64,000 nucleotides of DNA, from contig NZ_JAHKQD010000047.1 in assembly GCF_018860915.1 (NCBI RefSeq), forward strand, positions 212,124 through 276,123. The letters are read 5' to 3'. The notes under the pieces were generated by a model. That model was not told where the DNA came from. It searched no databases and saw nothing but the letters and a program-made list of their open reading frames with translations. The stretch's first letter is position 1, and every line of letters begins with the position of its first letter. Below are positions 17,873 through 26,366 of the stretch, piece after piece. Position numbers and translations under genes: made by a program. This stretch comes from Colwellia sp. C2M11. GTDB taxonomy: Bacteria > Pseudomonadota > Gammaproteobacteria > Enterobacterales > Alteromonadaceae.

Positions 17873-18178
17873 ATGAAAATGGTTTATTCCAACGAAAGTA
17901 TCTTTCTTGTTAGTAATGTAAAAAACCTTATTGAAGCACAAGGGATAAGTGTCTTTATAAAAAATGAATTTGCACAAGGCGCAATAGGTGGTATTTCAGC
18001 CTTTGATTCTTGGCCAGAAGTTTGGGTTACAAATGATGCCGACTTTGAACAAGCAACACAAATAGCTAACTTGTCACAAAGTAACGCTAAAACTGAAGAT
18101 TGGATCTGTCAACAATGCTCCGAGCAAAATGCACCATCATTTGAAGTATGTTGGAGCTGCGGCTTTGAAAATTCATAA
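17873..18178 (+). CDS. DUF2007 protein with RanBP2-type zinc finger
   Basis: 101 residues. The N-terminal two thirds (MVYSNESIFLVSNVKNLIEA, then GISVFIKNEF and WPEVWVTND) match the DUF2007 putative signal-transducing domain. The C-terminus DWICQQCSEQNAPSFEVCW fits the RanBP2 zinc-finger pattern W-x-C-x2-C-x3-N-x6-C-x2-C. Cytosolic. It stands alone 77 bp after the kinase gene and probably has its own promoter. Exact role unknown. Confidence 0.8.
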   Translation: MKMVYSNESIFLVSNVKNLIEAQGISVFIKNEFAQGAIGGISAFDSWPEVWVTNDADFEQATQIANLSQSNAKTEDWICQQCSEQNAPSFEVCWSCGFENS

Positions 18179-18263
18179 CCGCAATTCATATAATAGCTTA
18201 CACGTAATTACTCAAATAATTAAATAGCTCGGCTGAATCAAATGGTTAAAAAATAGCTAAATT

Positions 18264-18515
18264 ATGTCAAAACCTAATAGCAAAGCGCCAACTCGAACCG
18301 TTAATATTTATTGTAATAAATGTCAGTACTTACTATTTAAATACAAAAAGGGCGGGAAAGGCGCGTTGGTGAAATGCTTTAAAGAACGTATATTTAAAGA
18401 TTATACAACTGAGCCTTGCACTTGCCCTAAATGTGAAACGGTTTTTGCTAGAGAAATGCTAATAAGAGGCACACCCGCCTATAAAATGATTGGTGGAAAG
18501 GTTTGGTTTAAATAG
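18264..18515 (+). CDS. Small zinc-ribbon protein
   Basis: 83 residues, basic. Two CxxC knuckles are visible, Cys17-Cys20 and Cys54-Cys57, with extra Cys38 and Cys52, giving a probable zinc ribbon. The N-terminus SKAPTRTVNIYCNKCQYLLF and the C-terminus suggest a nucleic-acid-binding or structural role, but no named family is certain. Similar short ribbon proteins are common in Alteromonadales. A hairpin terminator follows at 18587. Confidence 0.65.
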   Translation: MSKPNSKAPTRTVNIYCNKCQYLLFKYKKGGKGALVKCFKERIFKDYTTEPCTCPKCETVFAREMLIRGTPAYKMIGGKVWFK

Positions 18516-18586
18516 AATGTTTATTATTCTACTCACATTATTTTACTTTATAAATTAGCGCATCTTTTATATATCATTCCCCTATT

Positions 18587-18625
18587 AATTCTTTTAACTT
18601 TCTGTTTTAAAAGAATTGTTTTATT
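18587..18625 (+). terminator. AT-rich hairpin terminator
   Basis: Perfect 11-bp arms AATTCTTTTAA (18587-18597) and TTAAAAGAATT (18607-18617) are followed by GTTTTATTA. It ends the zinc-ribbon transcript. Confidence 0.5.
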
Positions 18626-18727
18626 ATGCATTTAGATGTGGAAATTCAAAGATATCAATATTTTTTATCTTTTTTCCTACGAATAATATCAAAATTTATA
18701 GATAACCAACGGAAGGTGCCCAAAAAA

Positions 18728-19903
18728 ATGACCAACATTAAAACGCTTAATTTATTACTCGTTATAATATTCTTATATGGCTGTGGAGGCTCTGCTGACA
18801 AAGCGTCATCAACAGCGCCAGATACTTCAATTCCTGCTAATACACCACCTACCGCTATCGCTGGCGATGACATTGAAACTTATGTATCTACAACAGTGTT
18901 CTTAGACGGAAGTGATAGTTTTGACTCAGAGAGCGCTGAGCTTACATATAGTTGGTCAATTATTACGTCGCCAGAAAACAGTAACGCTGATATATATTAT
19001 GCAGAGACTACTAAACCCCAGTTTATCTCTAGTATGGATGGTGATTATATTATACAGCTTACGGTAACCGATGAAGAAGGTGCTTCAAGCCAAAGAGATA
19101 TTGTGATCACCCTTAATGCTATAGGACAAAAGGATGTCACATTATTAACGCAAGAGTTAATTGATAATAAGGCTAAATGGGAATCACAAAATATTAAGCA
19201 TTATCAAATTGACCAACGTGTTTCTTGCTTTTGTTTTACTCCTCCGGTAATTCTGCAAGTTAAAGACGAAGATAAAAGTTTGGTTTATTATACAAATAGA
19301 AGCATTTGGTATGAGGAAGAATCATTAATTGATCGTGATATGATGGTTTCAGAGGAGAATAAGCAATCATTTAGAACCATCAATGAAGCGTTTTCTCTTA
19401 TCGAGTCAGGGCTCAAAGACGCTGACAGTGTAATAGTTAGTTATCATCCTGAATTAGGATATCCTCAAAAAGTATACATTGACTGGTCTTTGTCATCTGC
19501 AGATGAAGAATCTAGCTTTAGTATCGCTAACCTCATTAATTTGAGCGATACGAGCTGTGATGATATTGATAATAACTACCCTAATTTACAACTTAATATT
19601 GTTAATGAAGATACGGCTGAGCCTATAAGTTGTAATGTTATTGTTGATTTGAAAAATTCAGATGGTGAAGACCAACAAGTTGTGAATGATGAGTATGTCA
19701 GCGTTGGTGAGTTTAACATTGTAGGTCTAATAAATTGCTCGGACAACCTCCCTGTGATTCTCGAAACAGAAACAGGTGGAACCTCTTTAAAAATAGCAAA
19801 AGAGGGTTATATAACAAAAACTGTTGAGCTAAATATTCCAGAAGGTGAAAGTTGTGGCTTAATCCCAACAACGATTGAGGTAATGTTAGATCCAGTGAAT
19901 TAA
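18728..19903 (+). CDS. Lipoprotein with PKD-like and DUF6174 domains
   Basis: 391 residues from the ATG at 18728, which has GGAAGG 12 bases upstream. A longer frame opens at 18626 but that start would hide the signal peptide. The signal ends in the lipobox LYGC (Cys19), so the protein is lipid-anchored. Residues about 40-125 form a PKD/REJ-like beta domain (TPPTAIAGDDIETYVSTT, LDGSDSFDSES, LTYSWS, LTVTDEEGA). The following region with YQIDQRVSCFCF and ELGYPQKVYIDWS fits DUF6174. The C-terminal third looks like a carboxypeptidase-regulatory or Ig-like beta domain with four Cys. Surface role inferred; function unknown. Confidence 0.75.
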   Translation: MTNIKTLNLLLVIIFLYGCGGSADKASSTAPDTSIPANTPPTAIAGDDIETYVSTTVFLDGSDSFDSESAELTYSWSIITSPENSNADIYYAETTKPQFISSMDGDYIIQLTVTDEEGASSQRDIVITLNAIGQKDVTLLTQELIDNKAKWESQNIKHYQIDQRVSCFCFTPPVILQVKDEDKSLVYYTNRSIWYEEESLIDRDMMVSEENKQSFRTINEAFSLIESGLKDADSVIVSYHPELGYPQKVYIDWSLSSADEESSFSIANLINLSDTSCDDIDNNYPNLQLNIVNEDTAEPISCNVIVDLKNSDGEDQQVVNDEYVSVGEFNIVGLINCSDNLPVILETETGGTSLKIAKEGYITKTVELNIPEGESCGLIPTTIEVMLDPVN

Positions 19904-19965
19904 AGTTTTTTATTGTTCATTTATCCTTTTATCACCATCATTACAGCACAGTGCTAGTTAAATAA

Positions 19966-19987
19966 TAGCCGTTACAATTAACGGCTA
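19966..19987. terminator. Bidirectional hairpin between convergent genes
   Basis: Arms TAGCCGTT and AACGGCTA enclose a 6-nt loop between the lipoprotein gene and the convergent gene at 20025. It is short of T-runs, so efficiency is uncertain. Confidence 0.45.
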
Positions 19988-20024
19988 AAATGAACAACTA
20001 ACAATGAAGAATAAAGCTTAACTG

Positions 20025-21122
20025 CTATTTTGTTTGATAAGGCAGGGCGTTTTCATATTTACCCCAATTTGCCACTATTTCTTGAACAACTTTATTCCCA
20101 ACTACATACGCTGCATTGAGTGCTGGAAAACCATCATCAGGGTAAGGAGCGGTGATACTCCAGCTTGTTTCTTTATCTGCTGGCGCCATCGTGTAATTAC
20201 TTACCGTTCTTAGCACCATAACTCGACTAGGATCAACTTTATCAATACGAGCAAGGCGCATTAAAGACGTTAATGTACCTGAATCTTCCATGTTACTAGT
20301 CATGAAATTTGCAGACTCACCACCGTAGAGTTTTAACCAATCATTTGCCCATTGATTCAAATGTTTACCATGCCAGTATTTACTCGCACTTAAGGTATCA
20401 CCCATAGTAACAAACGGAGGTTTTTGTGCATTTGGGTAAGTTTTGTATAATTCTCTAAATTCTTTAATGGCTGCTGAATCATCAATTTTTACATCTTTTG
20501 TTTGTGCATAAGCCCAATCAGCTAATTCACTATTTAACGCGAAAGAAACGGTGTCTAAAGACCAGCCTGTTGAGATATCTTCGGGTTTTTCAGCTGGCGC
20601 TTTTGCACCAAGTGGGATAATACCATAAGGCCATGACGCTGGTATTTCTCGAGCATCGACTTGATAAATAAGATCACCATCAACAATATGTTTAGCCCAA
20701 GCCGCACTCGCTAAAGATATATCTTGCGGATCGCCACCAGCGATACCCGTAATTAACCAATACGATTTACTAAGATCAAAGCGAGTATCAAGACCAAGCG
20801 CCATAATTGAAGCTGTTGCATTAGGAATACCACCACCAACACAAATAACTAATACGCCGTCTTTATTAAGGTATAAATCATACATACCTAAAGGAAAATC
20901 TAATTTAGTAGAGAAATTTCCTCGCTCTAACCATAGTTGTAATTCACCAGGATCATCGCCCATTGCTTCACCATCTTCAAACATGGTGACAACCACTGTT
21001 TTAATAGGAATAATCTCCGTAGAAGCAGCATTAGCAATTTGATTACCAAAGACACTTAGAGACAACAACACCAACAATGCCTTTTTGGCATATTTTAAAC
21101 ACGACATACGTAACTTACCCAC
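20025..21122 (-). CDS. Purine nucleoside permease (NUP) family protein, secreted
   Basis: 365 residues, or 360 from the internal ATG at 21107. A clear Sec signal (KALLVLLSLSVFGNQIANAAS) exports it. The body carries the NUP family pattern: VVVTMFEDGEAMGDDPGELQ, VICVGGGIPNATASIMALG, YWLITGIAGGDP and FMTSNMEDSGTL. The fungal founder was described as a nucleoside permease. The fold resembles nucleoside phosphorylases and the bacterial members carry signal peptides, so a periplasmic nucleoside-binding or cleaving role is plausible. It is monocistronic and divergent from the adaptor gene at 21623. Confidence 0.85.
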   Translation of the reverse strand: MGKLRMSCLKYAKKALLVLLSLSVFGNQIANAASTEIIPIKTVVVTMFEDGEAMGDDPGELQLWLERGNFSTKLDFPLGMYDLYLNKDGVLVICVGGGIPNATASIMALGLDTRFDLSKSYWLITGIAGGDPQDISLASAAWAKHIVDGDLIYQVDAREIPASWPYGIIPLGAKAPAEKPEDISTGWSLDTVSFALNSELADWAYAQTKDVKIDDSAAIKEFRELYKTYPNAQKPPFVTMGDTLSASKYWHGKHLNQWANDWLKLYGGESANFMTSNMEDSGTLTSLMRLARIDKVDPSRVMVLRTVSNYTMAPADKETSWSITAPYPDDGFPALNAAYVVGNKVVQEIVANWGKYENALPYQTK

Positions 21123-21622
21123 CTAATCATTAAAAAGTTGAACATAGTGTCAGCAAATATCATGCCTACCAATTTATGGTAATACTGATTGCAAAATTTG
21201 TAGCTAATAACTCCTTGCAAGTCTATGTAATATGGCATTTGCGTTTCAATAGTAAAGATTTAAGTAACTTGCCCTTATTTTTATTTTGTACCAATAAGTA
21301 GCAAATGTTAGCACTAGTTTAGGGCGATTCTACTTTTTAGCCCAAGTAATAAGAGGTAATAACCAATAATTATAGGTTTGAATAGAGTTGTAAAATTATT
21401 AACTAGGCTTTATGTAAGACGAGCTGTTTTTATTGATTTTTAATTAAAAAAGCTGTGACAGAGTGAGTTAAACCGGGTGTTGATAGCGAACTTAATTTGT
21501 TGGTTATCTTATTTAGTCGTATTTCAACTTAGACATTTACTATTTAGATAGTAAGTTTGAGAATATTGCTTTAACTTATTATAATTATAATCAATTCAAA
21601 TAAGTGGAAGTTGCTTTTAGCT
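21123..21622. other. Divergent intergenic region upstream of second ABC exporter
   Basis: About 500 bp without a gene. The only clear structure is a perfect inverted repeat TTACTAT-TTAG-ATAGTAA at 21537-21554, some 70 bp before the adaptor start, which could be an operator. No sigma-54 spacing motif or CGGACACT box like that of the first exporter is present. Confidence 0.5.
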
Positions 21623-22780
21623 ATGAGTAAATATCAAAAACCATTTTTGATCATGTGTTTTTTACTCGTTATCGTGTTTATTGCTAACTATGTATATAAA
21701 CAAAGTAGCGCGCCATTAAATGTTGACGTTTTACAGGTGAATGCTGGTAAAGCAGAATTAGTATTAGCCGTAGTGGGACGTGTTCGTACTAAAGATGTGG
21801 TGAATGTTAGAGTTGAATTTCCTGGTAAAATTATCCGCTTGTTAGCTGATGAAGGCGATAAAGTAAAAAATGGAGAAATCATTGCGGAATTACGCTCTGC
21901 CTCTCAACAAGCGGTACTTGCCGAAGCAGAAGCTAACTTGCACATGCTTGAAGCGCAATTGGAATTTGCCCAACAAGACTTTGACCGTATTACTGAATTA
22001 TCAAAAAAAGGCTTAGTTGCTAATTTATTACTTGATCAATCTCGCACTAACCTAGCCACCGCTAAATCAAAATTAATTGGCGCAAAAGAAGCGCGTAATC
22101 AAGCCTTTATTCGTGTTAATGATTACCTGATAAAAAGTCCGCTTGACGGTATTGTGTTGTCTCGCTCAATAGATCAAGGACAAGTGGTTAGCCTCAGTGA
22201 TACGCTTTTTCAAATAGGGTCGCTTGGTCCTGTTGAAATTGAAGCTGAAATTGATGAAGTTTATGCTTCAGAGCTCTCATTACAAATGAAAGCATTACTT
22301 GCCCCTACAGGTAAACAACACATTGAGCATGGTTTTATTTCTGAAATATCACCAAGGGTAAATTCGTTAAATGGCTCAAGACTTACCCGCATAATGTTAG
22401 ACAAAGCGAATGCTGACTTTGTACCTGGGCGTTCAATTGATGTAAATATTTTAGTAAAATCTTTTGATAAAGCGTTAAGTGTGCCAAGAAGTGCACTGAA
22501 AAAAGAGGGAGAAACTTGGCTTGTTTACACTGTTGTTGAGCAGAAGATAAAACCTACAGTTGTCACTTTTATTGACTGGCCAGGAAGCTCAGTGGTATTA
22601 AAAACAGGGCTGAATTCTAAAGCGCTCGTTGTGCTTGATGCCACTATTGCCGCTCAAGCGTTAGCTGAAAATAAGCGTGTTAATCCTCGTAAAACTAATC
22701 TTCCTGATGCTCATGCGTCTAATACTGCTACACCCGATATTAATACCGCTGAAATGAACCCTAGCAAAGATAATCACTAA
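21623..22780 (+). CDS. HlyD-type adaptor of DevBCA-like exporter
   Basis: 385 residues from the ATG at 21623; a TTG 12 bp upstream lies directly against the GGAAG and is less likely. One N-terminal membrane anchor (about 7-25), a lipoyl half-motif GKIIRLLADEGDKVKNGEII, a coiled coil (about 95-165) and the second half IKSPLDGIVLSRSIDQGQVV are visible. The protein ends in a polar, Asn/Thr/Pro-rich tail of about 30 residues. It overlaps the permease start (TAATG). Adaptor-permease-ATPase order matches DevBCA-type exporters. Confidence 0.88.
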   Translation: MSKYQKPFLIMCFLLVIVFIANYVYKQSSAPLNVDVLQVNAGKAELVLAVVGRVRTKDVVNVRVEFPGKIIRLLADEGDKVKNGEIIAELRSASQQAVLAEAEANLHMLEAQLEFAQQDFDRITELSKKGLVANLLLDQSRTNLATAKSKLIGAKEARNQAFIRVNDYLIKSPLDGIVLSRSIDQGQVVSLSDTLFQIGSLGPVEIEAEIDEVYASELSLQMKALLAPTGKQHIEHGFISEISPRVNSLNGSRLTRIMLDKANADFVPGRSIDVNILVKSFDKALSVPRSALKKEGETWLVYTVVEQKIKPTVVTFIDWPGSSVVLKTGLNSKALVVLDATIAAQALAENKRVNPRKTNLPDAHASNTATPDINTAEMNPSKDNH

Positions 22781-23982
22781 TGCCATTTTCACTGATAGTC
22801 GCGTGGCGTTATATCACAGCCAACAGCCTACAAACACTGTTATTAGTGCTTGGTGTATCGCTTAGCGTTGTGGTGTTTGTATTTATCACCGCGTTAATTA
22901 ACGGCCTAAGTATCTTTTTAACACAAGAAACTACCAGTAAAATTGCCCACATAGAACTAGAGCCAGCAAATAAAATAGCAAGTGTATTAACCAACGACAA
23001 CCGCTTTGTAGCGCAACCAGTCTCTACTTTACAACGAAAACAAATACGAAATTGGCAGCAAGTTATCGATATTGCACAATCAACGCCGGGCGTGAGTGTC
23101 ATCAGCCCAATTGTTGATGGCAATGCGTTCTTAGTTCGCGGTGAAGCAACTCAACCAATCGCTATTCAAGGCGTTGAGCCGAGCAAGGTTGATGCTATTA
23201 CTAACATTAGCCGTTACATCATAAAAGGGACTGCTGAGTTAACTACGGGCGGTTTAATTATTGGTGCTGATTTAGCTGATGAATTAGGGCTACTTGTTGG
23301 TACACCGGTATTGTTGAAGTCGGAACGTGGTCCAGAACGTTTGTTGCCTATTACGGGAATTTTTAGAGTGAATTTAGCCAGTTTAGACAAACGAGTTGGT
23401 TTCTTATCAATTAATGTCGCAAGGCCATTATTCGAGTTGCCAGATGGCATCACGTCATTAGGACTAAAAGTGGATAATCCCGCTGACGCACCAGCGATTG
23501 CCATGGTATTACAAAATTCGACTCAGTTAAAATCGACCCCTTGGCAAGAAAAAAACAAAAGCTTGCAAGACGCTACCGATGCACAAGGGCGCACAGGTAA
23601 TTTTATACAAGGCTTTGCACTGTTAGCCATTGTTATTTCTATTGCTAGCGCGCTTTTATTATCGACTTATCGCCGCCGTGCTGAAATAGGCATTATGCGA
23701 GCAACAGGAATATCTCGACAATTTGTTGCTACTGTCTTTATTTTACAAGGTGTTTTTATTGGCGCGTTAGGTGCTTTTTTAGGCGCAGCGGCAGGTTATC
23801 AATTATGCGTTCAATTAGCCTCTATTACCAAGGCTGATGGCAGTGCAATGTTACCAATAGCGCCAAGTGAGGGCAGTTATATGTTAGTTATAATATTGAC
23901 CATTGTTGGCTCTGCTTTGGCGGCTGTATTACCTGCAAGATCGGCGTCTTCGGTAGATCCTGTTGAGGCTATTCAACAATGA
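22780..23982 (+). CDS. DevC-like ABC permease
   Basis: 400 residues with FtsX/LolC architecture: an N-terminal membrane segment (about 15-42), a MacB_PCD-like periplasmic domain (about 45-260) and three C-terminal membrane segments around RRRAEIGIMRATGISRQFVA and the final AVLPARSASSVDPVEAIQ, a conserved ending of such permeases. It is coupled to the adaptor by a one-base overlap and to the ATPase by ATGA. A single permease gene suggests a homodimer, unlike the two-permease exporter at 12.5-15.0 kb. Confidence 0.9.
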   Translation: MPFSLIVAWRYITANSLQTLLLVLGVSLSVVVFVFITALINGLSIFLTQETTSKIAHIELEPANKIASVLTNDNRFVAQPVSTLQRKQIRNWQQVIDIAQSTPGVSVISPIVDGNAFLVRGEATQPIAIQGVEPSKVDAITNISRYIIKGTAELTTGGLIIGADLADELGLLVGTPVLLKSERGPERLLPITGIFRVNLASLDKRVGFLSINVARPLFELPDGITSLGLKVDNPADAPAIAMVLQNSTQLKSTPWQEKNKSLQDATDAQGRTGNFIQGFALLAIVISIASALLLSTYRRRAEIGIMRATGISRQFVATVFILQGVFIGALGAFLGAAAGYQLCVQLASITKADGSAMLPIAPSEGSYMLVIILTIVGSALAAVLPARSASSVDPVEAIQQ

Positions 23983-24662
23983 CAAACACACTGCTGTTCG
24001 CAAACAATATTATAAAAACTTTCCGTAATGGTGAGCACGAAACTTGTGTGCTTAAGGGCATTAATTTATCTATCCCGCACGGAAAAATGATGGCATTGCA
24101 GGGTGCTTCAGGCTCAGGTAAGTCAACATTACTTAATATTCTTGGTTTGTTAATGCGGCCAACATCAGGCGAGCTAAGGCTGTTAGATCATTCATTAATC
24201 AATTTATCTGATGCGCAGTTGTCTACTTATCGTAATCAACATCTTGGCTTTGTTTTCCAATATCACAACTTATTACCTGATTTTACCGCGTTAGAAAATG
24301 TCGCTTTTCCTGCAGCAGCGCCAACAGGGCGGTTAACCAGTGAGATTAAAAAACGTGCTTTATTATTACTTGATAAAGTTGGCCTAAGCCACCGTAGTCA
24401 TTTTTTGGCAAGTCAATTATCGGGAGGACAAAAACAACGTGTTGCTATTGCCCGATCGCTGATAAATAACCCCAAACTTGTTTTTGCCGATGAACCCACG
24501 GGCAATTTAGATCAAGACTCAGCAAAGCAAGTAATGAATTTACTTCGTGATATAAACCAAACAGATAACACCACGTTTTTAATTTCTACTCATGACAACA
24601 GCGTTGCCGCAAACTGTGATGACATTGTACGAATAGTAGATGGAAAAATAGCAGGCGTGTAA
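23979..24662 (+). CDS. ABC transporter ATPase (DevA/LolD type)
   Basis: 227 residues with Walker A GASGSGKST (42-50 region), Q-loop FQYHNLLPDF, signature LSGGQKQR, Walker B LVFADEPTGNLD and switch STHD. The start overlaps the permease stop by four bases. It powers the adaptor/permease pair just upstream. The substrate is unknown; DevBCA relatives export glycolipids or lipoproteins. Confidence 0.93.
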   Translation: MTNTLLFANNIIKTFRNGEHETCVLKGINLSIPHGKMMALQGASGSGKSTLLNILGLLMRPTSGELRLLDHSLINLSDAQLSTYRNQHLGFVFQYHNLLPDFTALENVAFPAAAPTGRLTSEIKKRALLLLDKVGLSHRSHFLASQLSGGQKQRVAIARSLINNPKLVFADEPTGNLDQDSAKQVMNLLRDINQTDNTTFLISTHDNSVAANCDDIVRIVDGKIAGV

Positions 24663-24733
24663 TTGACGGGTTGTTTTTATAACTGCGTTATAGATTAGCG
24701 TTAGGTAAAAAATAGTTGATGGAGACATAGTAA

Positions 24734-25243
24734 GTGTTTATTCGAAAATTTGAACAAAGCGATTACCCTTTTGTAAAAGACATATATCAGCAAGGTATTG
24801 ATACTGGCAATGCAACATTTCAGCTGAAAGCGAAAACGTGGGACGAATGGAATAACTCCATGCACAGTCACTCGCGTATTGTTGCAGTAGAAAATAATAC
24901 AATTCTAGGGTGGGCTGCGCTTTCACCCATATCAAATCGAGAAGTTTATGCCGGTGTGGCTGAAGTTAGTGTTTATGTTGCCATGAACGCCCAAGGTAAA
25001 GGTGTTGGCCAGAAGCTACTGTCTGCATTAATTGTAGCGTCAGAAGCCAATAATATTTGGATGTTGCAATCGGCTATTTTTCCAGAAAATAAAGGGAGTA
25101 TTAAGCTGCATAAAAATACTGGTTTTCGTCAAGTAGGACTGCGTGAAAAACTTGGTAAAATGCATGGTGTTTGGCGCGATGTGGTTTTAATGGAAAGACG
25201 AAGTAAAACGGTGGGCACCTCTGATACTCCTGAACTAAACTAA
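24734..25243 (+). CDS. GNAT acetyltransferase (phosphinothricin/methionine-sulfone type)
   Basis: 169 residues from a GTG start (VFIRKFEQSDYPFV). The layout fits the Pat/MddA group: IYQQGIDTGNATFQ at the N-terminus, VAEVSVYVAMNAQGKGVGQ with the acetyl-CoA-binding Q-G-K-G-V-G loop, and KLHKNTGFRQVGLREKLGKM near the end. Such enzymes acetylate amino-acid-like compounds using acetyl-CoA. No RBS is strong; the GTG is chosen because no suitable ATG lies before the conserved N-terminus. Confidence 0.85.
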   Translation: MFIRKFEQSDYPFVKDIYQQGIDTGNATFQLKAKTWDEWNNSMHSHSRIVAVENNTILGWAALSPISNREVYAGVAEVSVYVAMNAQGKGVGQKLLSALIVASEANNIWMLQSAIFPENKGSIKLHKNTGFRQVGLREKLGKMHGVWRDVVLMERRSKTVGTSDTPELN

Positions 25244-25457
25244 TAAAGCATTTGAAAGAGGCATTGATACATGAAAATAGCGAATATTTCAAAATGCTTC
25301 AGGTCGTATTACGTATTTAATTTGAAGTATGGTTTAACGCATAGACTGTTGTAAAGTAACGAAAGACTAACAAATACTACGATATTTAAGCCGTTTAATA
25401 GCTTGTAACGAATAATTATTAGCCTGCCTAGTTACAATCATGATTTGTGTTTTATGC

Positions 25458-25823
25458 TCAATTAAATAATTGATTTTTACGAGCATAAAACCACGTTAAT
25501 ATAAATAATAACAAGGTAGTAATAACGGCTACTGGTTCGAATGCACTACCTAATATTTCTCGGTATTTTTTTGCCCAAAACAAAGCGAAAAAACAATGGC
25601 TAGTTAAAATAAATCCACACCAAAAAGTGATATATTGCGCCCATTTAACCTGCTTAAAACCATACCAAGCCAAGTTGCCAATAAATATAGTGATAACCAA
25701 TAATATAGTAGGAATAATAAAGTGTCGTCCAATAATAAAGGTTTGTAATACGGCAACAGATGCTAATAGTGTAAAAATGGCCATTAACCAATTAAGACCA
25801 TGAGTAAGATTGAAGTTTTTCAT
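25458..25823 (-). CDS. Small four-helix membrane protein
   Basis: 121 residues with four hydrophobic segments at about 11-31, 34-56, 63-84 and 95-113, separated by short basic loops (KQVKWAQ, WAKKYRE). The topology is clear; no family is recognised. It is convergent with the GNAT gene and stands alone at the left edge of the Dnd island. Confidence 0.65.
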   Translation of the reverse strand: MKNFNLTHGLNWLMAIFTLLASVAVLQTFIIGRHFIIPTILLVITIFIGNLAWYGFKQVKWAQYITFWCGFILTSHCFFALFWAKKYREILGSAFEPVAVITTLLLFILTWFYARKNQLFN

Positions 25824-26345
25824 TGTTTATCCACTTGTTTAAATTTAATTGTTTTGTAAATGAAATACGCTGAAAAATATATTACATGTATTTTGTTAGT
25901 AAATCCGTAAGAAAAAATTAATAGTTAAGTTCGATGTACTCTCAATATTCTTATTTATTCTGTTCTTACTTTTAGAACATTTGTACACCTATAAAATTTG
26001 ATTAAATCACAGCTCCTTATTAGGGTTGAATAATAATCAGTAAAGAGGTGCTCAACATGGCTTAAAACACACCGTAAACAAGTTTCTTCCTTCAATATAA
26101 CAGTTATTATCATTTGATTACTTGTTGTATTCGCCGCGACTATCTTTACCGCAATGATACCAACATCAAACAAAGGTATGAATACCGCAGACAATGGGGG
26201 GGACCGTATTCGCTTTTACTATTTTTTTCTTATTTTTTTAGCTGTTATTTGTTGTGAGTTATTTGATGAGATAAAGATTAAACCGCCTTACTAAATATTT
26301 AATTTATTTATATTTTTTAAATTTGAAGTTCCCAATTAAATAAAA
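25824..26345. other. Left boundary region of the Dnd/Dpt island
   Basis: About 520 bp with no convincing gene. A 79-codon leftward frame (25955-26194) has no ribosome site or recognisable sequence. A run of seven G bases occurs near 26197-26203, unusual in this AT-rich DNA. The region should contain the dptF promoter. I looked for a copy of the tRNA-Val 3' end as an integration scar and found none. Confidence 0.4.
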
Positions 26346-26366
26346 TTGAAATATGATAGTTATTTA

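Noticed and set aside
18626..18727. Longer start for the PKD/DUF6174 lipoprotein
   Set aside because: The upstream ATG has no ribosome site and would bury the signal peptide and lipobox; the 18728 ATG has GGAAGG upstream.
21123..21622. Sigma-54 promoter for the second exporter
   Set aside because: No GG-N10-GC match with flanking consensus and no CGGACACT boxes were found.
25955..26194. 79-codon leftward frame before dptF
   Set aside because: No ribosome site, no recognisable sequence, and it spans the region expected to hold the dptF promoter.
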